Shown: in pieces, positions 7,301 through 15,365 of the stretch
Layout of the letters: each line of letters opens with the position of its first letter
Position numbering within the stretch: the first letter of the stretch is position 1
Virus record (IMG/VR): IMGVR_UViG_3300020421_000079
Coordinates: 1-33,887 of that record
From: a virus
Reading direction: 5' to 3' (one strand)
Length of the DNA: 33,887 nt
Made by a program: the position numbers and the translations under genes
Notes under the pieces: generated by a model
The model's input: only the letters and a program-made list of their open reading frames with translations
What the model was told of the DNA's origin: nothing
Database searches by the model: none

Positions 7301-9719
7301 CAAACTGAAGCATTTCTCTATTGTTTATTGCCTCCTGAATAAAATCGATTACCTCCTTTACAGCAGAATTATATTTTCCTGCCCGTCCAAACATCTCACG
7401 AGTTTTCCAATGCAGTTGCCTACCTTCGTTACCCTTTCCTATACCGGTAAAGTCTCCGGCATTCTCTTCTTCAAAATTTAAGGTTTCAAGTAACTCATTA
7501 AACATTTGCTCATCTTGAATGTGGAAGTGTCTGCCCATTGCTTTATTAATTCCAATACCTCCGAACAATGAAGTGTATTTTTCATCAGATGTTTGCCCGT
7601 TAGATTTGTCCGGTGTATGCTTTCTTCCTGTATCAATATCATTGGCGCGATCTGCAAGATGCTGTTTTCTTTTCTGAACATAATTATCTAAAACTTTTTT
7701 GACTTCCGGAGATGCTGTCATTGCTTCCGAAATCATTGACTTTGCAGGGTTACCTGAATCCGGCTCAACGACTCCTAGTTTTGCAAGTCCGGTTTTCATA
7801 GCATCAATTAAAGTATGCCTGATGCCTTTATTCATCTTCTCAAAAGCGTTAGGCTCATATTGGTATGCCATCGACCATTGCTCTGCACCTAGTTCCTCTG
7901 AGAGCAGTTTAGCATCACCTCTACCTTTCCAATTACCATTCTCATCAAATCCTAATTTCTCTGCTTGTACCGGAGAAGTTGAACGAATTTTGTTAGCATA
8001 ATCTTTTGCAAAATTAAAAGCTTCTTCATTCACTTTGACGGAACCCATAAGTTTTCCTCCGTCATCAAAGTATTCAAATTCGTACCCGTCTTCCTGTTCG
8101 TAATTTGCTAGGATTTGTCTGCGAGACATTGGAGATGATCCAAGCATTTCTCGGAACGCATGGTGACCAAATTCATGCAGAAATAATCTAGCACCAATTT
8201 TACTACCTTCCTTTACTTGCTTGTCGTGTATAAAAACAGAACGAGACTTGGGATCATAAAATGCAGATGGTATTGCACCAAGTTTTGTACCTTCCGGAAT
8301 CTCAATTTTTGAATCTGAATTTTCTGATTCTAAAATAATTCTTGTTGCTTCCTGATCATCGACAAGTTCCATCCGAAAATTTCCAAGTCCGGCAAGTTCA
8401 TCTAATGTCGAAACTGCAATTTTAGATGTGTCATCCAATGCACCAAAAGCTTTTATTTGTTCAATATTATTTGCCTGTTTTTTCTTGGCTAAATAATTTT
8501 CCATCCCCTGCAAAGAACGATCAGACAAAGTGCCATCAGGATTTCTAGAATTTAAAGTTTTTCCTGCTCCTCTTTCTCCGGCTCCGGTTGCACTTATTCC
8601 TAGTCCAACTCCGGAACCCATACCTATACCCTGACCCGTTGCAACTCCCACTTCATATGCACCTTTACCCTTGGCTCCCTCAATGCCAATTTGCATTGCT
8701 CCTGCTCCTAGTCCGGCAACAAATGAATTGAATAAAATATCATAAGCTTGTGTGCCTTTCATGCTGTTCAGCATGGTTGCAGTTTTTCGTGTTTGCTTAC
8801 TTACTGCATCTGATGTGGCAAGACGATGTAGGAATCGTGCATGACTCGATGGCATTGCAAAAATCTTTGCAACCTCACCAACTTCCATTGCTAATTTTCC
8901 TGCCATCTTCGCTACAATATTAGTGGCAAGAAGTCCGGTCATTCCGGTTGAAATTGTTCCGGCAACTCCTGTTGCACCTCCAACTGCTCCGGCAACACCT
9001 AGTGCCTGTCCTGCTCCGTATACTTCACCTAGCTTATATTTCTTAGCTAATGATCTCGGATATCCGGCAATGTCACTTACACCCATTAGTCCTGCTCCTG
9101 TGCGAGACAATGCTTTACCTGAAAGTTCTGCTGATCCTTTTAATGCTGACCTAGTCGCTTTAGGTAAAAACTTTAAAGCACCAACTGATGGAATTAAATT
9201 TGTGGCATCAGTAAAGTCGGCTAAGAACGATAATTTATTTCCGTATTGAGATGTGCTTGCATCAATAAATTTTTCACGGGCATCATTGAAATAATTCATT
9301 TCATATTGATGACGATACCATGCTCTCTCACCCCGTTCCTCTTCTGACAATTCAGAGTTAAAATAATCTTTAACATTCCCTACTAGAACTTTGAAAGTGT
9401 TATAGGTATCTCTTGCTCCTAATTCTGCACTTCGTCCAATAGTTCCCCATGCATCTTCAAAGTCACCTTCCTTGTCACCTAAGCCGAGCATTCCCATTGT
9501 CAAACTTTTACCATTGAGAAACTCAGGAACTTCTTCCATCGCATAATCGTACAAACCGGATGCGAGACCGGATGCAAACTCCCATGTTGCTTCACCCCAT
9601 CCCATTTCCTGCTGTCGTTTTCGTTCAGCTAGAAATCTTTGCTTGTCGATGTCCTCCGGAGTTGGAGTTCCAATTCCAAAATTTGCGGTACTTTTTGTGT
9701 CAAATAAAAATTCTGCCAT
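1194..9719 (-). CDS. giant multi-domain ejection/polyvalent protein, 2841 aa
   Basis: One uninterrupted frame of 8.5 kb, the last and largest of three putative internal virion proteins. Residues 1-200 are charged. Two Gly/Ala-rich hydrophobic stretches (about 240-290 and 326-380) could insert in membranes. HEFGHH at 515-520 in RLFLHEFGHHAFRE is a zincin metallopeptidase site, with candidate third ligands at Glu608-Glu613. Residues about 1770-2035 start with HYHSKE and end with AFRLGAEYGGQTFAVINPNE, similar in layout to ADP-ribosyltransferase-like polyvalent domains. A domain near 2138-2175 (GAHLGGWVKDDTQFMLDVAF) also recalls phage polyvalent proteins. The last 550 residues are helical. Phe/Tyr-Met-Pro motifs occur at five places. 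An AGGA precedes the ATG. The functions are inferred from motifs. A lytic transglycosylase domain like that of T7 gp16 was not found. Confidence 0.8.
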   Translation of the reverse strand: MAEFLFDTKSTANFGIGTPTPEDIDKQRFLAERKRQQEMGWGEATWEFASGLASGLYDYAMEEVPEFLNGKSLTMGMLGLGDKEGDFEDAWGTIGRSAELGARDTYNTFKVLVGNVKDYFNSELSEEERGERAWYRHQYEMNYFNDAREKFIDASTSQYGNKLSFLADFTDATNLIPSVGALKFLPKATRSALKGSAELSGKALSRTGAGLMGVSDIAGYPRSLAKKYKLGEVYGAGQALGVAGAVGGATGVAGTISTGMTGLLATNIVAKMAGKLAMEVGEVAKIFAMPSSHARFLHRLATSDAVSKQTRKTATMLNSMKGTQAYDILFNSFVAGLGAGAMQIGIEGAKGKGAYEVGVATGQGIGMGSGVGLGISATGAGERGAGKTLNSRNPDGTLSDRSLQGMENYLAKKKQANNIEQIKAFGALDDTSKIAVSTLDELAGLGNFRMELVDDQEATRIILESENSDSKIEIPEGTKLGAIPSAFYDPKSRSVFIHDKQVKEGSKIGARLFLHEFGHHAFREMLGSSPMSRRQILANYEQEDGYEFEYFDDGGKLMGSVKVNEEAFNFAKDYANKIRSTSPVQAEKLGFDENGNWKGRGDAKLLSEELGAEQWSMAYQYEPNAFEKMNKGIRHTLIDAMKTGLAKLGVVEPDSGNPAKSMISEAMTASPEVKKVLDNYVQKRKQHLADRANDIDTGRKHTPDKSNGQTSDEKYTSLFGGIGINKAMGRHFHIQDEQMFNELLETLNFEEENAGDFTGIGKGNEGRQLHWKTREMFGRAGKYNSAVKEVIDFIQEAINNREMLQFGYRSANWFKASDYNPFFERSITPYAWQISPKKPRFSLRHGRTIYPNLKVMGWDADVVENNIEIMNSAGLLGGRKVEDFKKDFAEHAQSVLTESGKEGRINPLGLGENELFTMAFGMRDSGVKIQNPELNEWFSSEANTMKQALKSYDVSALAGMSGEGKSGYAYDYKNVKHNYMPSIAQNGFENSTIPPRAKRYSLSQTGSTFVTLPEEYNKYTDEELDLLIRDPDSDYYRDEENLRLNESLMDFALNPVESQLGKIDRLGTFLVGATRQNPEIFAHKKQTLSMDMPDLEMDDRAEYTEALIEELESMLRNNLAKYDDLEIGFQDTSPQYYTDSISFNITFSDQRLRDRKDFKELTLEIDTKDKIIGFDTSRLGNLAGDDGGNSTNSYFSGKAIYQALYDFADGAGLQVVHTSLTKVNQLRTISTRLSQLLKSETDAHITETGKGSANLRSDKQFNNGLGRDDVQVIAGVEGYEGGTIDAVAQELYENDPSRFEFLKMMEGIDSATDVLDNVPFEEGYGRIKFANDDVPSDGFIRKVTAYARQELRLVRYRMQHSDWKDIGFKKEDVVLKNRDESIFEEGWFNQLDAFRYDFDSGKFIFTEYRKDRGNSLGLDYVIGGDGVQHPWFASDKRNPNTDGFRSFFRNHKELIFQGVGESTLKRAIIANTIARATDAKVSLKPFSDRPKFVQKTLGKKLFFMPEGYQHIDIYSYGETQLLQGDSEFANKIASRYKNEPIHVGRHEVINSINQEQAPIEEFEERGVANKPYGLWFARGDGWMQFIDRNHFGIIGKQAHKLNLNTSEIAQVNKNTITDFENKYLVSKDFFNDLSPIYGNGVIDWKKVAEDYSGVEVNLESFGESRPKWLTGWDITSGALWNDKALNATSHLKRVNGELNFMPEVEHNDGQVGNAFVAGVKGGLDADSNIIVEADLEWQEKGYQSKFFKDWHKGEIIGEEIDLAGNVSPIEFVHYHSKEMSDRGAFRLDDPNDDSQTKRYGSLRGFFTQRKSGYGVSSAIDRGTEVSTFVLKGKLWDSSKQDHRNLIKDWWNQLPKYAKLYANERGFTLKKALRLFYENEHYSRVGGKFEVGMANYSRIDFVKNMPNTIPPLNGIKKFLANYLGENWRDKNPEMDLNKVFFDTGVIADGDPTEYGKYLDGDAMVEIATKGNNPNDLHWILLEHSMDMGEMGYNMNIVDYSFNTWANENYGFDAFRLGAEYGGQTFAVINPNEQAKVVTEDSAIKRKNFTFSSTSQVNYMPYVALTDETAQQFDRVIADMKANPYGFTIDQSNELHAKSGYVVAPEKETEFVIPLKEMTRTELWSYIRDHAHRFKKEGAHLGGWVKDDTQFMLDVAFPVENYLDAVRMAIWGDQDSIYDINTGTEIETKNEDKSEQILPPHFPISIEKIKQARPENLLAFADARNRDKGRVRHESFTADSRTNLTDEEVANLPIMDSLQFMPSVPTETFSKETAMGFPMLSYENTQKKIELPNRVIPKTESLTKNSANWDERKWNAYFEDNRVADGLMRQMANNATPEAYALITQIRLNRVGSFDIPAPPTKLLDYVNNPQLLIDWLDRTMANNPEQINLAKQGVASAKQMYNVKKTPEMVSQAFIWGLLSRMLDPYNQEAGWLRLTNNKQMWQAIFDSIDGKYSMDKGTFWDAQKIGDERYGWKKMQTYKKAKNKDAFIKKKMSKLSKERKAGFAKEANDRNLNRQKGTFVDIVANMFEDQKNEVVAGNNAKQNIQAIHDMLVKWNGRWAELTDLFNDKSLDGQGIREKMWATGFLGAGVKDKVTSFVIALMADPNVVIMDRWQFVNVWEHQIQDSVRNRQKKVNSILAPKSGATKAEIKLAKEQAKEFNKWGVSPYRYDESGTPEDRSGFYKTIGSTLDNPVEHALYRTLEFYFGELAQKVSKMNPQYAWIDSAFSMHWVTWNMIKQEAVGHSSFDVLTEMAQNGQFPMSASARQIFVDDFIKKPKYTEKNERLPKENKTKRTRFFQDAKGQPIEEIREREKERAGLGYRIKGEESVYFKGLPPEQRDGDT

Positions 9720-9732
9720 AGTAATATCCTAA

Positions 9733-12216
9733 TTAGAAGTTTCCAAAAGACATTCTCTTTTTCGAAAATTCAGTTTTTAAAAAATTATCTCTTTTATATT
9801 TTAATTTTTTAATAATTTCTTCACTAGCATTTAATTCTTTTTTAGACATCCCACTTTGCTCTGATTGGATGTTTGCAATTTGTTGATTAATTTCGTCTTC
9901 TCGCATATTACCAATGTCGTTCATAAAATCTATACTACCCACTAACCAACCTAATCCACCGGAAATAAAACCACTTCCTAATGTTAATCCAAACTTTTTT
10001 AGAAATGATTTTCCAAGCACCTTTCCTGCTTTATCAGTAACTTGTTTATTCAATCTTTTGGTAACTTCTTTTTTAAGTTTTTCGTTTCCTTTTGCACCAC
10101 CATATTTCTTGCCAATTTTTCTGCCATTTCGAGTGGTATCCTCGTCTACATCTATACCAACTTTTCTTGCTTCTTCCCGTAGTGTTTTCGGATCATCTAG
10201 TTTTTCAGATAACATGATATCATATTTCTGACGGGATGTTAAACTTGAATCCATGCTATTGAATTTTGCTCCATCTTTTCCGGTAATGTTATCTCGAATG
10301 TATTCATTGGTATTGATTCGATTTTGAGCAAATTTTCCTACGGACATTCCGGCAGAAGCAGATGAAATTGCAGTTAAACTCTGCTTAACAACTTTTCCAT
10401 CGTCATCCATCTCTGCATCCATAGAGTTTCTAGGCGAAGACTTGCGTTCATTAATCAATTCTTGTGTCGCAATTTCTTTTGGATTCTTTGGCATCATCAA
10501 TGTACTTGGCTCAGGCTCAGGTTCTTGTTTCCTGCGGTAATAGTCAGACCCATATCCGGCTTTTTCTTCCTCAATTGCTTTTACTTGTGCAAGTGCAATT
10601 CGATGTGCCTTTTCTAGTCCTACTCTTTCCGAAGGGTGGAAATCAACATCTTCTTTTAAAAATCTATCGAAATCTTTTTCGTTTGCGATTCGACCATCAA
10701 CAATTGCTTTAAATATCGCTCTAACATTTCTTTTTGAAACACTAGGATCAACCTTTCCTAGACTTTGTATTCCACCCTCCAAGAAATCTCCAAGTCCGGT
10801 TGCTTCGTCAATTTCTTTAAGGGTTAATCCTCCAAATTGACTTTGTATTTCTCTAATAATGTTAGGCACATATTGACGAGTTGCCGTATTAAATTCTTCT
10901 CTCTTTGCATCAACTAAATCACGCATTGCGATCAAGTCTTTATCGTTAACGCTTGCACCTCCAAAAATTACTTTGTCACCAACTTTATATTCTCTCCCAT
11001 CTTGCCCTGACAATTTGTGATACAATCCACCTTCTGCAACATCTTGAGCAGTTAAAATCTTTTCTTGTCCAATACGCTTATCCATCAATCGTTCAATTAA
11101 TGATGATAATCTTTGATCACCCTGCACTCTTTTGACATCACCTTCCGAAAGAACTCCTGCACCCTGTGCGAGTTTTGCCATTTTAATAAGAGTGATGTTT
11201 GCACCAATTGAATTTCGGACTTCGTACCGCACCGAACCATCTTCCATTGGTATCTCAAAAAGTGAACGATCAAGAATAGATTCGATTTCTTTGATGTCCT
11301 GCATTTGTCCTGCAAGTACTTGATACCCTTGAAACCCCTGTGACTTAAATGATGCATCAGCAATCTCCCGTATTTTTCCTGCCGGAGCAGTTACTGATTC
11401 CATTCTCTTCAGCAAGGCATCTTTCTGCGGTTGTGGTAAGTTTGGATTCTCCGCTATGACTTGGTTATAATATTCGTTCATTTGCGCAGGAGATGTAAAG
11501 TTTACTTGCTTTAATACATTACCATCAAATTCTGTTTTGCGCATATTTTCCATTAGCGTAGGCACAACCAAACCACTATGCATTCCCATACCCATGCTCT
11601 TGTTAGTGCTTAAAACTGCTCGTTGTGCGATTGCCACATCACTTTCTGAAGCACCTTCATCAACCATGTTTTGAATAAACTTTTGTCCGGCTCCCAAAAG
11701 GTTATTCTGATTCTCAGGATTCTTTTTATAATTAGTCGCAAATGTCAGATAAGAATTTGAAAGCTTTTGTGTCTTTACAAGTTCCTCATTTTTCTGATTT
11801 GTAAATTGTAAGGCTTTTAACTGCTCCTGACTTGTCTGCATTAATGCATTGTGTTTTTGCTCTGCACGAAGTTCAGTTTCCTTACGATTTGCTTCTTCCT
11901 TAAACTTATCAATTCCACCAACAGATTTTATGTATTGGTCTCGAATTTTATCTCGAAACTTTTCATCTGTTTTCATTTGCTGTAACTCAGCAGAACTTCC
12001 ACCACTCGCTAAAAACTTTTCCTCAAAATCAGGACTTGCCATATAGTCCTCAACTTTTTTGTCGTTGGCTTTTTTCTCAAAATAAGCGGAACCAATCTGA
12101 CCAATGGCATTGCCAATTTTCCCATACGCTTCACCCCATGCTCTTCCGGCATTTTGAAGTGATGAGAAGTCCTGCCTCTGCTGTTGAATTGGAGTAAAAT
12201 ATGGTGATGGTTTCAT
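9733..12216 (-). CDS. internal virion/ejection protein candidate, 827 aa
   Basis: Begins MKPSPYFTPIQQQRQDFSSL, followed by a helical stretch with Gly/Ala (YGKIGNAIGQIGSAYFEKKA). Most of the protein is helical and charged. The middle contains IKMAKLAQGAGVLSEGDVKR and DLIAMRDLVDAKREEFNTAT, a pattern I associate with podovirus internal virion proteins. Near the end a hydrophobic stretch (TLGSGFISGGLGWLVGSIDF) could enter a membrane, as expected for an ejectosome part. The gene lies directly between the 935- and 2841-residue proteins and is probably the second of three ejected proteins. No catalytic motif is seen. Confidence 0.7.
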   Translation of the reverse strand: MKPSPYFTPIQQQRQDFSSLQNAGRAWGEAYGKIGNAIGQIGSAYFEKKANDKKVEDYMASPDFEEKFLASGGSSAELQQMKTDEKFRDKIRDQYIKSVGGIDKFKEEANRKETELRAEQKHNALMQTSQEQLKALQFTNQKNEELVKTQKLSNSYLTFATNYKKNPENQNNLLGAGQKFIQNMVDEGASESDVAIAQRAVLSTNKSMGMGMHSGLVVPTLMENMRKTEFDGNVLKQVNFTSPAQMNEYYNQVIAENPNLPQPQKDALLKRMESVTAPAGKIREIADASFKSQGFQGYQVLAGQMQDIKEIESILDRSLFEIPMEDGSVRYEVRNSIGANITLIKMAKLAQGAGVLSEGDVKRVQGDQRLSSLIERLMDKRIGQEKILTAQDVAEGGLYHKLSGQDGREYKVGDKVIFGGASVNDKDLIAMRDLVDAKREEFNTATRQYVPNIIREIQSQFGGLTLKEIDEATGLGDFLEGGIQSLGKVDPSVSKRNVRAIFKAIVDGRIANEKDFDRFLKEDVDFHPSERVGLEKAHRIALAQVKAIEEEKAGYGSDYYRRKQEPEPEPSTLMMPKNPKEIATQELINERKSSPRNSMDAEMDDDGKVVKQSLTAISSASAGMSVGKFAQNRINTNEYIRDNITGKDGAKFNSMDSSLTSRQKYDIMLSEKLDDPKTLREEARKVGIDVDEDTTRNGRKIGKKYGGAKGNEKLKKEVTKRLNKQVTDKAGKVLGKSFLKKFGLTLGSGFISGGLGWLVGSIDFMNDIGNMREDEINQQIANIQSEQSGMSKKELNASEEIIKKLKYKRDNFLKTEFSKKRMSFGNF

Positions 12217-12219
12217 TGT

Positions 12220-15027
12220 TTAGCCTTTCTTAATTTTTGTATCCATCCATTTTTTGATTACCGATTTCAGCCTTGGTTTTGTTGAAATAAATTCTGCAAA
12301 CCTTTCGCCAAACTTCAGGTATAATTTGCGGAACCATGATGGTGCATCGGAGAATAAATAGGCACGGAATAATAACCATTGCGGATTTGTTTCTCCATAG
12401 ACTTCTCTTGCTACCCAACATCCCGGCTTTGGAATCATAGCACTACCAATTTTCCCAAAGGCACTTCCAATTGCACCATACATTCCGGCAATTCTTTGCT
12501 GATTAGACCCGTATATATTAGCATTAAAGTTATTCTGCCCTGCTGTTTGATCTGCCATAAACTGAGCGCCTTGAGCAGGATTATATAATTGTGGTGCTGA
12601 GTTTAATCCAACTGCACCATTACCATAGACCCCTTGTCCGGTTCCAACACTCGCTCCGGATGTTCGTCCGGTCACAGCAAGTAATCCATCGGCTGAAGTT
12701 GCTTGCTCTAACCCTACTCTACTTTGCAAAAATGCTCTATCCATTCCAAGACCCTGCATTGCCATTTGAGAATTATATTGATCAAGTGCTTGTTGATTTT
12801 GATAGTCTAATTGCAAGGCATTAAATAGCATTTGTTGGCGAGCAAGCTCAGATTGAGCATTTCCTGCCTGAGCTTGTTGCTCCATGTTTTTTAATTCAAG
12901 TTCTGCTCTTTGATTGGCTAAATCTCCTTGCATATTGGTTTGCATAATCCCAATATCTGCTTGTTGGTTTGCCATTGAAGCTTGAGACTCTCTTGCCCCA
13001 AGATTTTGTGTGGCACCTTGGTTTGCTAATTTTGCTTGCATATCAAGGTTTGCTTGTTGTATGTCCCTTCCCTGATTTGCCATCGATGCTTGCAGTTCTC
13101 TAGCTTGTTTCTGATCCTGCAATTGGTTGTATTGCTGATCATATCCAAATTTTCGATTATAATACGCATCTGAGAGTTGTGCGTTTTGCATGGAAGTTTG
13201 CGTTTGCCTTCCTGCCTCGTCCTGCCTAAAGGCACCTTCCTGTCCAAGCGCACCCTGAGCGTATTGTCTTCGCTCATTCAGCCTTTGCCTTCTAGCACCC
13301 TCGTTGGCATTTACCTCCCCTAATATCGCACTTAGGTCTCTTCCCCTGCCTCGTGCGGTTGAAGCAATTCTTGCGTCCTCTGTAACCCTTCGAGCCTCCC
13401 TATCTGACAGATTGCCTCCAAGTGCAAGAGCATCTACAGCATCTGCTGTAATCGCACTACGCAACCCTCCCATATCACCAAGTGCCGGAGCAATAGAACC
13501 CTGTGCTTGCTCGGTCATATCCTTTAAAGGAACATTCATATTGCCTTGCGATGCATCTGCAATAGTTGCTGTATTTTCAACTCCGGTATCTGCTCTCCCT
13601 GCTACAGCATCCGCAATTACACCCCTGCTATTAACTCTATTCAAACCCTGCGCTAATTGTCCTTGATTTGAATACATTTGTGAGGCTCCAAGTCCTCCCA
13701 TGCCGTTTCCTGCATTGATTGCTTGAGCTAAAGAATTTGCACCTTGCTGTGCTACGCTTTCATTATTTTGAACATTTTGCTGTCTAGCATCAAAGTCGCT
13801 CATCTCCTGATCAAACATTGCCTGAGCCTCTGCCTCGGAAATATAAGTTTCTCCATTTGCGATATCTTGCATATGGGTATTATATTTTGCAATTATAGCA
13901 TCCTGCTCTGCTTGCGGATCGTAAATTCCTTTTCCTGCATTCCGTAAATTTTCTTGGGCTTGCATTGCCGGATCGGTATAAACCGGAGGAGTGGTTGGTC
14001 TTGGGTTTCCGGTTGGCGAGGTAATTTGTGGAGTTTGAAATTGGCTTGCGAGTCCAAATAAAGATTTGTCTCCATATGATAATTTTTGATCATCACTAAA
14101 TGCAGATTTTTTTGCTAGGGTTTCTGTTTCATCGAGTGCCTTTTGAATGCTTCCCTTAACTTTCTCGCCAACTTTTTGCGCTCTTCCGGCATCTACATCT
14201 TCTTGAGTTGCGGTGAAATTTCCTCGGTACGCATCAGTTAATTCCTTACCAAAAGTTTTGGCTAAATCTGCCTCAGTATTAATTTGTTGTTTCTTTGCAA
14301 GCTCAAGCAAATCCTGCTCCATCTTAGATGTTCCTGCAAAACTGCCATCCTCATTAAATCCTGCTCTTCTTGTTGTTCCGTCACTAAATTGTTGCGGTTG
14401 TTTTCCTCCAAGAATATCTAAGGCTCCACCTTCACGGGTTGTCTTTCCTGCCATCTCCGGCTTGCGAATAACTTCACCATCAGCGTTTTTCTTGTAGATG
14501 GGTTTCAGATCACCTCCACCAAGTTCTTTTACTTTTGCAAATGCATCTTCCAAAGATGTTCCGGTAAACTTTGAAAACTTTCCATCTGAACCTTGCACCT
14601 CAATATCTTTTCCGGTGTCAATATCAATGATACGATATTGGTTAGCAGTAATTGTTGCAGGAGGGTTATAGGTATTCCAATTATAATTATTGGTAGTTTC
14701 TTGTCCATCCCCGTCTAAATATAATAGTCTTCCCCCTCCATCTGTTTTGTGCTTTTCGTATACTTGTGGAACAACTTGGTATCTACCACCCATTCCTCCA
14801 CTATATCCGGTTACTTGCCTACCTTCAGAATCGTATTCAATTGTTTCTCCTAACAAAGATTCTTCTATGATTTCTTGATCTAATCGAGCGTATGCTTTCC
14901 TACCATAATTAGGATCAGATTCAGCCTTGTAAAGTTGTGGTGCTAAATCAATTTGGGCTTGCAATGCATCACGCATTGATTCGCCATATTCATTTGAAAT
15001 ATATTGTGGTTCTGATCCTCCTCCCAT
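12220..15027 (-). CDS. internal virion protein candidate with CFI-box-like end, 935 aa
   Basis: Position between the fibre genes and two more giant proteins, size and composition suit a T7-type internal core protein ejected into the cell. Residues 1-300 are mixed. The central part is rich in Gln, Ala and Asn and has repeats such as QASMANQGRDIQQANLDMQ and ESQASMANQQADIGIMQ, forming long helices. The final 66 residues are different: GCWVAREVYGETNPQWLLFR from Cys870, then aromatic and basic residues (PSWFRKLYLKFGERFAEFI). This resembles the CFI-box C-terminal module of bacterial proteins (CFIATAAYG), with Trp-Val-Ala-Arg in place of Phe-Ile-Ala-Thr. A strong AGGAGG precedes the ATG, and three bases separate the stop from the next gene. 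Confidence 0.75.
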   Translation of the reverse strand: MGGGSEPQYISNEYGESMRDALQAQIDLAPQLYKAESDPNYGRKAYARLDQEIIEESLLGETIEYDSEGRQVTGYSGGMGGRYQVVPQVYEKHKTDGGGRLLYLDGDGQETTNNYNWNTYNPPATITANQYRIIDIDTGKDIEVQGSDGKFSKFTGTSLEDAFAKVKELGGGDLKPIYKKNADGEVIRKPEMAGKTTREGGALDILGGKQPQQFSDGTTRRAGFNEDGSFAGTSKMEQDLLELAKKQQINTEADLAKTFGKELTDAYRGNFTATQEDVDAGRAQKVGEKVKGSIQKALDETETLAKKSAFSDDQKLSYGDKSLFGLASQFQTPQITSPTGNPRPTTPPVYTDPAMQAQENLRNAGKGIYDPQAEQDAIIAKYNTHMQDIANGETYISEAEAQAMFDQEMSDFDARQQNVQNNESVAQQGANSLAQAINAGNGMGGLGASQMYSNQGQLAQGLNRVNSRGVIADAVAGRADTGVENTATIADASQGNMNVPLKDMTEQAQGSIAPALGDMGGLRSAITADAVDALALGGNLSDREARRVTEDARIASTARGRGRDLSAILGEVNANEGARRQRLNERRQYAQGALGQEGAFRQDEAGRQTQTSMQNAQLSDAYYNRKFGYDQQYNQLQDQKQARELQASMANQGRDIQQANLDMQAKLANQGATQNLGARESQASMANQQADIGIMQTNMQGDLANQRAELELKNMEQQAQAGNAQSELARQQMLFNALQLDYQNQQALDQYNSQMAMQGLGMDRAFLQSRVGLEQATSADGLLAVTGRTSGASVGTGQGVYGNGAVGLNSAPQLYNPAQGAQFMADQTAGQNNFNANIYGSNQQRIAGMYGAIGSAFGKIGSAMIPKPGCWVAREVYGETNPQWLLFRAYLFSDAPSWFRKLYLKFGERFAEFISTKPRLKSVIKKWMDTKIKKG

Positions 15028-15365
15028 TAGATTTTCCTCCTAAGTATTTTTGTAAGTTCGTAAAATTTTACTTCTTTATTTTTCAATTCTCTTTGCCATC
15101 CAATGAATGGAAGTGGATACGGAATCTGTTCAATAAATTGCGAAACACCACTTTCTCCAATCGCACATCTTACATACCATGCATCAGCGCCAATTGGATT
15201 CCATTGATTAATGTGATCACCTTCATCTTTCCTGACGGGTTTGCCAAAAAGTATATGATTGGGAGATGAAAAAAAGTATCCATTCTGTATGTACATAGAC
15301 ATATCCTTCCACGGATCACATCCAATTTTGTCATAGAAACTTTTTAACTCTCCTAAAATATTCAT
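15027..15365 (-). CDS. small protein before the ejection proteins, 112 aa
   Basis: A compact protein with NGYFFSSPNHILFGKPVRKD, the aromatic block DAWYVRCAIGESG and a Pro-rich turn (EQIPYPLPFIGWQREL), ending in basic residues. The pattern of an LFGxPV segment, then WYV, then PYPLPFIGWxR looks familiar from phage proteins that accompany large internal virion proteins, but I cannot name the family. It is coupled to the fibre before it (ATGA) and to the 935-residue protein after it (TAATG). Its last codons carry the AGGAGG used by that gene. Confidence 0.6.
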   Translation of the reverse strand: MNILGELKSFYDKIGCDPWKDMSMYIQNGYFFSSPNHILFGKPVRKDEGDHINQWNPIGADAWYVRCAIGESGVSQFIEQIPYPLPFIGWQRELKNKEVKFYELTKILRRKI

